From Clostridia bacterium (GTDB taxonomy: Bacteria; Bacillota; Clostridia; Christensenellales; Aristaeellaceae): a stretch of 9,635 bases of DNA. Positions within the stretch are counted from its first letter, which is position 1; each line of letters begins with the position of its first letter. The stretch is from positions 1-9,635 of the forward strand of contig JAFZLE010000039.1 of NCBI GenBank assembly GCA_017551645.1, in the 5' to 3' direction. Position numbers and translations under genes: made by a program. This document shows positions 1 to 5,470 of this stretch, one piece after another. Below the pieces are notes generated by a model. That model saw nothing but the letters and a program-made list of their open reading frames with translations, was not told the origin of the DNA and did not search any database.

Positions 1-378
1 ATCTGCGGCGTCTATAAATGTCTGGTTGCTGGCTCCGTCGGAAGGACCGTATGTAACTACGAGCCCCTTGTTTTCTGGCGACAGGCATATCAGGAAACGC
101 GAAGACTCATTAAAGCTTTTGAACAGCCCGTACGCATCCACCATCTCCAGTTCCTCATTCGCCTGGGCGAGATTCGCTGCCGTGCTGCCGGGCCCCACGA
201 TGCTCCATTCGGCAGGTACGCCTATGTAAAATCGTGTCACGGGATCGATGTAGCCGTGCATCAGGATATCGCCTTCGCCGAGCTCCTGCTGCTCAGCCGG
301 CTGCTCCTCCGCCTGCTCGGCGACACACACGCTCAGCATAAGGCATACAGCCATAAACAAAAGGAAAAAACGTTTCAT
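1..378 (-). CDS. secreted protein of unknown function (C-terminus beyond left edge)
   Basis: An open frame of 126 codons runs leftward from an ATG at 378-376 to the window edge without a stop, so the gene is partial. An AGGGG Shine-Dalgarno sequence lies 8 nt before the start, and the start is 11 nt after the bioY stop, so it is probably co-transcribed with bioY and degV. The N-terminus is a clear signal peptide: MKR, then a hydrophobic stretch to about residue 18, then a VCVA/EQ junction that fits signal peptidase I cleavage after Ala20. Cys18 is not in a good lipobox because the -1 residue is Val, so a lipoprotein is less likely. A Glu/Gln-rich linker (21-35) follows, then a region containing RFYIGVPAEW (49-58), which resembles the opening of small beta-rich extracellular domains of the PsbP/DUF1795 style. 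That resemblance is only a guess. I do not recognise a function. Confidence 0.7.
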   Translation of the reverse strand, partial: MKRFFLLFMAVCLMLSVCVAEQAEEQPAEQQELGEGDILMHGYIDPVTRFYIGVPAEWSIVGPGSTAANLAQANEELEMVDAYGLFKSFNESSRFLICLSPENKGLVVTYGPSDGASNQTFIDAAD

Positions 379-389
379 TTCAGATTCCC

Positions 390-941
390 CTATACGCGTT
401 TTCTTTCAGATAGTTTGAGCACTCTCCACGCGATCACTTCGCTTGCGGCAAGCTTGAGCAGGTCGGGCACTATATACGGAAACACGCATATGCCAAGACT
501 CGCCAGCACCGTCAGTGTTTTGCCTTTCGCGGCGTTCACGCGTATGAACCACGCGGTCCCAAACGCGTAACACACCGCGAGCCCGCCGGTCAGAAGCGCG
601 CAGGAGACGATACGTCCGGGCTTCAGCGGCTCACCCAGCCAGTATATCAGCCCGATAAACAAAAACCCGACTATATACCCGCCCGTAGGGCCCAGCAGTA
701 CGCCCGCGCCCGCCTGAAAGCCGGAAAACACCGGAAGCCCCACCAGACCCAGCAGTATGTATACCGCGACTGCGATCGTGCCGTTTCTGCCTCCCAGCAG
801 CCTGAGCGACAGAAACACGCCCATAGTCTGCAGGGTAAAAGGGACCGTGGACGGGACGGTGACCCAGGCGCAGACAGCCATTGCCGCCGCGCAGATCGCT
901 ATCCGGGTCAATTCCCTGAGAGCGATACGGTGCTCTGTCAT
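390..941 (-). CDS. bioY: BioY biotin-uptake S component of an ECF transporter
   Basis: This 183-residue integral membrane protein has the usual BioY length and about six hydrophobic segments. Family hallmarks seen are VPFTLQTMGVFLSL (about 33-46), GLVGLPVFSGFQAG followed by a glycine-rich GPTGGYIVGF (65-93), and a C-terminal PYIVPDLLKL (155-164) that matches the conserved P-x-x-P-x-D-x-x-K region. BioY binds biotin in the membrane and, in Firmicutes, normally works with a shared ECF energizing module (EcfT plus two ATPases). None of these is encoded here, so the module is presumably elsewhere. The start lies 3 nt after the degV-family stop, which indicates an operon. No BirA-type TTGTnAAC...GTTnACAA operator was seen upstream of the unit, so biotin-responsive control is not evident. 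Confidence 0.93.
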   Translation of the reverse strand: MTEHRIALRELTRIAICAAAMAVCAWVTVPSTVPFTLQTMGVFLSLRLLGGRNGTIAVAVYILLGLVGLPVFSGFQAGAGVLLGPTGGYIVGFLFIGLIYWLGEPLKPGRIVSCALLTGGLAVCYAFGTAWFIRVNAAKGKTLTVLASLGICVFPYIVPDLLKLAASEVIAWRVLKLSERKRV

Positions 942-944
942 CGT

Positions 945-1841
945 CTATGCGTTCTCTTTTCCCCTGGGTTTGCCCCAGAAAAACAGCGCGACAGTGCCTG
1001 GCCCCGAGTGGGCGCCTATCACCGTGCCTATATCGTCTATCTCAACTCCGCCTCTGATGTCCGGAAATGCTTTTTCGACTTCGTCTTTAAGTACAGCGGC
1101 CTCTTCGGGAGAATTGGAATGAGAGATATAGCACTTTTCGGCGTACCGGGTACCATTATCGCAGTACTTGAGCATTTTGTCAAGCGTTGCGGCGATCACC
1201 TTTTTCTTGCCGCGGATCTTTTCCATGGGGATCAGGTGCCCTTCCTCGTCCACATGCAGCAGCGGGCATATGCCGAGTATGCCGCCCAGGAAGCCCGCGG
1301 TCTTGCTTACCCTGCCGCCTTTGATATAGTATTTGAGCGTGGTGGAGAAAAACCAGTGGTGCACCCTCAGCTTATTGTCTTCTACCCAGTCCCTGAGGCT
1401 GTCGATATCCATCCCGCCGTCTCTGAGATCGGCGGCTTTGTCCACCAGCAGGCCGTACCCGCTGGAGGCGGCCAGTGAATCCACTATATACAGCTTTTGA
1501 GACGGATATTTCTCCTTAAGATTTTCCGCGGCGAGCCGTGCGGAGCCTACAGAGCCGCTCAGGCCACTGGAAAAATCGATATGCAGCACGTCTTTCCCGG
1601 TGCTGAGCAGCTTATCAAAGTAATCCGTGTATTCCGCCTGGTTTATCTGGCTGGTGCGGGCATCCTTGCCATCCTCCATGGCCTTGTAAAACTCAGGCAG
1701 CGGGATCGTCTTGCCCAGATCGTCCAGATATGACTGTCCGTCGAGTTCATAGTGAAAATAAACGCAGGAGACATCCCTGTCGGCGAGATGCTTGCCTGTC
1801 AGGTCCACGGTGGATCCGCAGCTTAAAATGTAATCGCTCAT
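945..1841 (-). CDS. DegV-family fatty-acid-binding protein (FakB-like)
   Basis: The 298-residue protein has the DegV family layout. It shows an N-terminal TSQ (63-65), the lipid head-group loop SSGLSGS (91-97), a DS pair after a beta strand (121-122), GGRVSK (175-180), and the C-terminal GTVIGAHSGPGTVALFFW (272-289), which corresponds to the family IGxxIGxHxGPG signature. DegV/FakB proteins bind a single fatty acid; FakB members present it to the kinase FakA for phosphorylation and phospholipid synthesis. No fakA is next to it, so the partner is unknown. The start is supported by GGAGGG 8 nt upstream. It is the first gene of the leftward unit and is followed after 3 nt by bioY. Both genes touch fatty-acid metabolism, because biotin serves acetyl-CoA carboxylase, but that functional link is inference. 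Confidence 0.92.
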   Translation of the reverse strand: MSDYILSCGSTVDLTGKHLADRDVSCVYFHYELDGQSYLDDLGKTIPLPEFYKAMEDGKDARTSQINQAEYTDYFDKLLSTGKDVLHIDFSSGLSGSVGSARLAAENLKEKYPSQKLYIVDSLAASSGYGLLVDKAADLRDGGMDIDSLRDWVEDNKLRVHHWFFSTTLKYYIKGGRVSKTAGFLGGILGICPLLHVDEEGHLIPMEKIRGKKKVIAATLDKMLKYCDNGTRYAEKCYISHSNSPEEAAVLKDEVEKAFPDIRGGVEIDDIGTVIGAHSGPGTVALFFWGKPRGKENA

Positions 1842-1898
1842 ATATGACGCCCTCCACAGAAAAAATAGCAGGAAGCGCGAATATTGTCACAAAAATGC

Positions 1899-1927
1899 TT
1901 GACAAACCTGCTTTAACGTGCTAAACT
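1899..1927 (+). promoter_or_regulatory. predicted sigma-70-type promoter for the aromatic operon
   Basis: TTGACA (1899-1904, perfect consensus), a 17-nt spacer and TAAACT (1922-1927, 4 of 6) form a promoter reading right. The predicted start is near base 1934, about 65 nt upstream of the leader-peptide ATG. No other similarly good promoter is visible before the DAHP synthase gene, so this is the likely driver of the whole seven-gene operon. Confidence 0.68.
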
Positions 1928-1951
1928 TCAACCATCTTGAATTTTAGCACG
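1917..1951. promoter_or_regulatory. 35-bp palindrome, likely operator shared by both promoters
   Basis: CGTGCTAAA (1917-1925) is exactly repeated in inverse as TTTAGCACG (1943-1951), and TTCAA (1927-1931) as TTGAA (1937-1941). The arms are thus 15 nt with one mismatch (1926/1942) around a 5-nt centre, CCATC. The palindrome contains both predicted -10 boxes and both predicted start points. It is not followed by a T-run, so it is not a terminator, and RNA starting at the centre would carry only one arm. The most economical reading is a binding site for a dimeric regulator that occludes both promoters. I cannot assign the regulator, and the half site CGTGCTAAAnTTCAA matches no operator I can name with confidence. 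Confidence 0.6.
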
Positions 1952-1969
1952 CCTGTTGTACAAAGTCAA
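1941..1969 (-). promoter_or_regulatory. predicted sigma-70-type promoter for degV-bioY
   Basis: On the minus strand TTGACT (1969-1964, 5 of 6 to consensus), a 17-nt spacer and TAAAAT (1946-1941, 5 of 6) form a strong predicted promoter reading left. Initiation would fall near base 1934, giving a 5' UTR of roughly 90 nt before the degV-family start at 1841. It overlaps the rightward promoter face to face, so one polymerase bound here should exclude the other. No experimental start site is known from the sequence alone. Confidence 0.65.
1950..1959 (+). repeat. 10-nt direct repeat of the terminator 3' arm in the 5' UTR (copy 1)
   Basis: CGCCTGTTGT at 1950-1959 recurs exactly at 2124-2133, where it forms the 3' arm of the attenuator stem and the start of its T-tract. 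In RNA, copy 1 could therefore pair with the terminator 5' arm (CAGGCG, 2100-2105) in place of the proper 3' arm. It could also pair through GCCTG with CAGGC at 1984-1988, next to the leader-peptide ribosome binding site. The repeat is seen directly; any function is inference, and chance is possible at this length. Confidence 0.5.
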
Positions 1970-1999
1970 GTTAATTTGTGTTTCAGGCAAGGAGACCTA

Positions 2000-2077
2000 A
2001 TGATGAAGATTACGTCCCTGTACTGGCGCTGGTTTAGCTGGAGCAAGTTTGCTGCCGGTCATTTCGCGCTGCTTTAA
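2000..2077 (+). CDS. aromatic-rich leader peptide of an attenuator
   Basis: A short frame preceded by AAGGAG (1989-1994) encodes 25 residues beginning MMKITSLYWRWFSW and ending at TAA 2075-2077. It carries Tyr8, Trp9, Trp11, Phe12, Trp14, Phe17 and Phe22, so seven of 25 residues are aromatic and five lie in a seven-residue cluster. The second ATG at 2003 has slightly better spacing (8 nt versus 5), so the product may be 24 residues. The stop is 22 nt before a rho-independent terminator that precedes the DAHP synthase gene. This is the classical arrangement in which ribosome stalling at Trp, Phe or Tyr codons, when the charged tRNA is scarce, permits read-through. The peptide is presumably only a sensor. 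The frame and its codons are seen directly; the regulatory mechanism is inferred. Confidence 0.85.
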   Translation: MMKITSLYWRWFSWSKFAAGHFALL

Positions 2078-2122
2078 ACAGGGATAAACAGTATACCTGC
2101 AGGCGACGCCGAAAGACCGGTG
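2038..2122 (+). promoter_or_regulatory. candidate alternative RNA pairings of the attenuator
   Basis: Two mutually exclusive pairings can be drawn by hand. The first is a hairpin within the peptide frame: 2037-2045 pairs with 2050-2059, with a bulged G2054 and two G-U pairs. The second is a long-range antiterminator: 2053-2060 (UGCCGGUC) pairs with 2115-2122 (GACCGGUG), six Watson-Crick pairs plus two wobbles, which would consume the loop and part of the 3' arm of the terminator. A ribosome stalled on the Trp codons at 2024-2041 would block the first pairing and free the second. A ribosome resting at the stop codon 2075 would hinder the second. This matches attenuation logic but was not computed energetically. 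Confidence 0.45.
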
Positions 2123-2139
2123 CCGCCTGTTGTTTTATT
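2100..2139 (+). terminator. rho-independent terminator (attenuator) before DAHP synthase
   Basis: A GC-rich stem pairs 2100-2111 (CAGGCGACGCCG) with 2118-2129 (CGGTGCCGCCTG). It has 12 positions with one A-C mismatch and one G-U pair, around a six-base AAAGAC loop. It is followed at once by the T-rich tract TTGTTTTATT (2130-2139). The DAHP synthase ribosome binding site GGAGGG starts at 2141. Its place between a leader peptide and the first enzyme gene marks it as a conditional terminator rather than the end of an upstream gene. Confidence 0.85.
2124..2133 (+). repeat. 10-nt direct repeat, copy 2 (terminator 3' arm)
   Basis: This is the second exact copy of CGCCTGTTGT, forming the distal half of the terminator stem and the first bases of its T-tract. 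See copy 1 in the 5' UTR for the pairing consequences. Confidence 0.5.
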
Positions 2140-2150
2140 CGGAGGGTGCC

Positions 2151-3152
2151 ATGATCATCGTTTTAAAGCACGGTGCGAGCACGGAAGAGCGCGAGCATCT
2201 CGTGGAATGGATAAAGAACCTTGGCATAGACGTTCATGAGTCCGACGGTTCCTACCAGACCGTGCTGGGCCTTATCGGAGACACCGCCAAGATAGACGCG
2301 GACCTGATCGCCAGCCTGGACATAGTCGAAAGCGTTCGCCGCATAAGCGACACGTTCAAGTGCTGCAACCGGCGTTTCCATCCCGACGATACCGTTATAA
2401 ACATAGGAGATGTTCAGATCGGCGGCGGCGCTTTCGCGGTCATTGCGGGCCCCTGCAGCGTAGAGAGCGAGGACCAGATAGTATATATCGCCAAGGCCGT
2501 TAAGCAGGCGGGCGCCCAGATGCTGCGGGGCGGCGCATTCAAACCGCGCACTTCTCCCTACGATTTTCAGGGTCTGAAAGGCGAAGGCATAAAACTGCTG
2601 CTCACCGCGCGGAAAGAGACCGGGCTCCCCGTTGTGACAGAGATAATGTCCGCGTCCGACCTCGACCTGTTCGAGGATGTGGACGTACTGCAGGTGGGCG
2701 CCCGGAACATGCAGAATTTCGATCTTTTGAAGGCTCTGGGCCAGACCACAAAGCCCATACTGCTTAAACGCGGGCTGGCAAATACGCTCAAGGAACTGTT
2801 GATGAGCGCGGAATACATAATGTCCAGCGGAAATCCCAACGTGATACTCTGTGAGCGCGGCATACGTACATATTCGGATTATCTCAGGAATACCCTTGAC
2901 CTGTCCGCCGTGCCCATGCTGCATGAACTGAGCCACCTGCCTGTGATAGTAGACCCCTCCCACGCCACCGGCATAAGCCGCATAGTGCCTCCCATGGCGC
3001 TGGCAGCCACCGCCTGCGGCGCGGACGGGCTGATAATAGAAGTCCATAACGATCCTCCCCACGCGCTGTGCGACGGCGCGCAAAGCCTTACTCCCGACGA
3101 GTTCGCCGTTCTGCAGCGGCGGATAACGGCCATCCGGGACGCGATAAGATAG
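2151..3152 (+). CDS. aroF: 3-deoxy-7-phosphoheptulonate (DAHP) synthase, type I-beta with regulatory N-terminal domain
   Basis: The 333-residue enzyme condenses phosphoenolpyruvate and erythrose-4-phosphate, the committing step of the shikimate pathway. Residues 1 to about 72 form a ferredoxin-like/ACT-type domain (start MIIVLKHGAS), as in the Thermotoga maritima enzyme, where it mediates Tyr/Phe feedback inhibition. The barrel follows with IAGPCSVES (98-106), LRGGAFKPRTSPYDFQG (125-141), GARNMQNF (183-190), LLKRG (204-208), ERGIRT (235-240), DPSHATG (268-274) and GLIIEVHNDP (293-302). Expected metal ligands are Cys102, His271, Glu297 and Asp308. ATG 2151 is chosen because GGAGGG (2141-2146) lies 4 nt before it; an in-frame TTG at 2130 would lie in the terminator T-tract. 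It is the first enzyme gene after the attenuator, as fits the pathway control point. Confidence 0.96.
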   Translation: MIIVLKHGASTEEREHLVEWIKNLGIDVHESDGSYQTVLGLIGDTAKIDADLIASLDIVESVRRISDTFKCCNRRFHPDDTVINIGDVQIGGGAFAVIAGPCSVESEDQIVYIAKAVKQAGAQMLRGGAFKPRTSPYDFQGLKGEGIKLLLTARKETGLPVVTEIMSASDLDLFEDVDVLQVGARNMQNFDLLKALGQTTKPILLKRGLANTLKELLMSAEYIMSSGNPNVILCERGIRTYSDYLRNTLDLSAVPMLHELSHLPVIVDPSHATGISRIVPPMALAATACGADGLIIEVHNDPPHALCDGAQSLTPDEFAVLQRRITAIRDAIR

Positions 3153-3159
3153 GTGAGAT

Positions 3160-4221
3160 ATGAAGCAGGTCCACGTTTCCGCCTCCAGGGAGTATGACAT
3201 CCTGATCGGCTCCGGACTTATCAAAAACGCCGGCGGCCTTATCAAAAATGTCTCCTCCGCCCGGAAATGCCTTATAGTCAGCGACGACAACGTCTATCCC
3301 GTTTATGGGGAAGCAGTGCTCTCACGGCTGACCGGCAGCGGCATGACGGTATTTTCGCATGTCGTGCCCCACGGGGAGAGCAGCAAAAACGCGGACTGCT
3401 ATTTTTCGATACTTGAAAAACTCGCCGTGCTTAATTTCACACGCTCAGACTGCGTCATCGCGCTGTGCGGCGGCGTGGTCGGCGATCTGGCGGGATTCGC
3501 CGCGGCGACCTATATGCGTGGCATAGACATCATACAGATGCCAACCACCCTGCTGGCAGCCGTGGACGCGTCGGTTGGCGGAAAGACCGCCATAAACCTT
3601 AAACAGGGCAAAAACCTTGTCGGCTGCTTCTGCCAGCCCAAGGCGGTCATAATAGATACCGACACGCTCAGTTCCCTTCCCGAAAAAGAATACTTGAACG
3701 GCTGCGCGGAGATAATCAAATACGGCATGATAGCCGACAGCGAACTGTTGAAAAGCATCATGTCTTCACCCGTTAAAGACAATTATGAGGATATCATCTT
3801 TCGCTGTGTCGACATAAAGCGAGGTTTCGTGGAAAACGACGAACACGACACTGGCTGCCGCATGCTTCTGAATTTCGGGCATACCCTGGGCCACGCCTTC
3901 GAAAAGCTCAGTTCCTATACCCTGCCCCACGGTTTCGCGGTAGCCATCGGCATGGCTTATATCACCCGCTCCGCTTACCGTCAGGGTCTGTGCGGAAAAG
4001 ATACATCGGACACGCTTACCAATGCGCTTGACAAATACCGCCTTCCCAGGTTCATCGATTATCCCGCGGAAGACATCGCCCGCGCGGCTCTTATCGACAA
4101 AAAAGCCGACGGCAGCCTGATCAATCTCATCGTTCCGACTATGCCCGGCAAATGCGAGATCAAAAAGATCCCCTCTTCCGAGCTCTCAAACTGGGTCAAG
4201 GCAGGCGAAGCAAATGATTAA
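3160..4221 (+). CDS. aroB: 3-dehydroquinate synthase
   Basis: The 353-residue cytosolic, NAD- and metal-dependent enzyme converts DAHP to 3-dehydroquinate, step 2 of the pathway. Seen are the NAD-binding region CGGVVGDLAGFAAATYMRG (103-121), the PTTLLAAVDASVGGKTAINL stretch (128-147), AEIIKYGMI (183-191), NFGHTLGHAFEKL (238-250) and LPHGFAVAIGM (255-265). Likely metal ligands are Glu184, His241 and His257, with Lys142 and Lys187 in the active site. One oddity is Cys103 where the family normally has the first Gly of GGGVxGD. AGGTGAG (3151-3157) overlaps the aroF stop and lies just before the ATG. The gap to aroF is 7 nt, and the 3' end overlaps aroA by 8 nt, so the genes are translationally linked. 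Confidence 0.97.
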   Translation: MKQVHVSASREYDILIGSGLIKNAGGLIKNVSSARKCLIVSDDNVYPVYGEAVLSRLTGSGMTVFSHVVPHGESSKNADCYFSILEKLAVLNFTRSDCVIALCGGVVGDLAGFAAATYMRGIDIIQMPTTLLAAVDASVGGKTAINLKQGKNLVGCFCQPKAVIIDTDTLSSLPEKEYLNGCAEIIKYGMIADSELLKSIMSSPVKDNYEDIIFRCVDIKRGFVENDEHDTGCRMLLNFGHTLGHAFEKLSSYTLPHGFAVAIGMAYITRSAYRQGLCGKDTSDTLTNALDKYRLPRFIDYPAEDIARAALIDKKADGSLINLIVPTMPGKCEIKKIPSSELSNWVKAGEAND

Positions 4222-5470
4222 AAAGATCGCTCCGGGCGCCAGGTGCGGGAGCGTGCGCGCTCCGTCTTCCAAGTCCATCGCCCACAGGAAACTCGTCATT
4301 GCGGCGCTGGCAGAGTATCCCTCCGATATTTTCATAGACGGTGTATCCGACGATATACGCCGCACCATAGACTGCCTGAACGCTTTGGGAGCCCGCATCA
4401 CCGAAAACGGCAGTACCCTTAAGGTGCTCCCCATCGGTTCCTGCGTGAAGATGCGATATGCCGAACTGTTCCCGGGTGAGAGCGGTACCACTCTGCGCTT
4501 CATGCTTCCGCTTGCGGGCGCGCTCGGTGTCGAGGCGGTCATAAGACCCGAAGGTAGGCTTAAATACCGTCCGGTAAAAGAGCTTACCGATGAGCTCTGC
4601 CGGCATGGAATGAGTTTCTCCTTTGACGAATACTCAATACGCGCCTCCGGAACGCTTATACCCGGAGAATACGCCCTGCCCGGCAACGTATCCAGCCAGT
4701 ATATCAGTGCGCTGCTGCTCACGCTGCCCCGTTTAGACGGCGACAGCAGCGTAAATGTGACCGGGAGCCTGGAATCAAAAGGATATATCGGGCTTACCCT
4801 CCGCGAACTTGTCAACGCCAGCGTACACATAACCGAGCGCGGCAGCGTATATGAGATCAAAGGCCCTCAGGCGTATGCTCCCGCAACAGCATCCGTTATA
4901 GAAGGCGACTGGTCTAATGCGGCGTTTTTCCTGTGCATGGGCGCGTTGAGCGAAAGCGGCGTCTGTGTGCGCGGGCTTGACACCTCCTCCGCGCAGGGCG
5001 ACAGGCAGATACTTGACATACTTTCCCACATGGGCGCGAAAATAGATGTGACTGCTAATGAGATATACGTAAGAAAAGGCGATCTCAAGCCGCTCACTCT
5101 GGACGTCTCCCAGATACCGGACCTGGTGCCCGCCGTAAGCGCGCTCATGGCTTTAGCCGACGGTGAGAGCCGCATAGCTAACGCCCGCAGGCTGCGGCTG
5201 AAAGAGAGCGACAGGCTCATGTCCACCTTTTCTTTCCTGAACGCTGTAGGCGCGGATGTGGCGCTTGATAAAGACGACATCATCATTAAGGGCAGGCGCA
5301 CGCTACCCGGCGGCGAGGCAGACGCCTGCGGCGACCACCGCATCGCAATGGCGCTCACGCTTGCCGCGTGCGGATGCGAGAACGCGGTGACCATAAAAGG
5401 CGCCGAAGCCGTAAACAAATCCTTTCCGGATTTCTTCGATCGATTTGATTGTCTGGAGGCTGAAAAATGA
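4214..5470 (+). CDS. aroA: 3-phosphoshikimate 1-carboxyvinyltransferase (EPSP synthase)
   Basis: The 418-residue enzyme transfers the enolpyruvyl group of PEP to shikimate-3-phosphate, step 6. Hallmarks are the N-terminal APSSKSIAHR (16-25, with Lys20, Ser21 and Arg25 in the substrate site), PGESGTTLRF (87-96), RLKYRPVKEL (115-124), the SSQ triad (160-162), EGDWSNAAFFL (230-240), the catalytic Asp303 in QIPDLVP, LRLKESDRL (327-335 with Glu331 and Arg334), GDHRIAMAL (373-381) and a C-terminal Lys402. All expected key residues are present and the length is normal. The start overlaps the end of aroB by 8 nt, with a purine-rich AGGCGAAG upstream. The 3' end shares an ATGA with aroC. Confidence 0.97.
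   Translation: MIKKIAPGARCGSVRAPSSKSIAHRKLVIAALAEYPSDIFIDGVSDDIRRTIDCLNALGARITENGSTLKVLPIGSCVKMRYAELFPGESGTTLRFMLPLAGALGVEAVIRPEGRLKYRPVKELTDELCRHGMSFSFDEYSIRASGTLIPGEYALPGNVSSQYISALLLTLPRLDGDSSVNVTGSLESKGYIGLTLRELVNASVHITERGSVYEIKGPQAYAPATASVIEGDWSNAAFFLCMGALSESGVCVRGLDTSSAQGDRQILDILSHMGAKIDVTANEIYVRKGDLKPLTLDVSQIPDLVPAVSALMALADGESRIANARRLRLKESDRLMSTFSFLNAVGADVALDKDDIIIKGRRTLPGGEADACGDHRIAMALTLAACGCENAVTIKGAEAVNKSFPDFFDRFDCLEAEK

Noticed and set aside
930..1478. A 182-codon open frame on the plus strand.
   Set aside because: It lies opposite the well-supported DegV-family gene and shows no recognisable protein features.
1884..1905. TTGTCA...TGACAA inverted repeat upstream of the rightward promoter.
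   Set aside because: Only 6 bp with a 10-nt spacer and overlapping the -35 box. It may be chance and I cannot support a function.
1917..1951. Resemblance of the palindrome arms to the CIRCE heat-shock operator (TTAGCACTC...GAGTGCTAA).
   Set aside because: The half sites are in the opposite order (GTGCTAA first, TTAGCAC second), the spacing differs, and no chaperone gene is nearby.
1842..1990. A BirA operator controlling bioY.
   Set aside because: No TTGTnAAC...GTTnACAA pair with the expected spacing was found. TTGTACAA (1956-1963) is only a short palindrome in the leftward promoter spacer.
2130..2150. An in-frame upstream TTG start for DAHP synthase at 2130 (340 residues).
   Set aside because: It lies in the T-tract of the attenuator and has no ribosome site, while ATG 2151 has GGAGGG 4 nt upstream and gives a start typical of the regulatory domain.
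1842..2150. A T-box riboswitch as the regulator of the aromatic operon.
   Set aside because: No T-box core such as AGGGTGGNACCGCG precedes the terminator, and the region is instead occupied by a translated aromatic-rich leader peptide.
2163..3290. A 375-codon open frame on the minus strand.
   Set aside because: It is antisense to aroF and the start of aroB, has no domain signatures, and reflects GC-rich codon bias on the coding strand.
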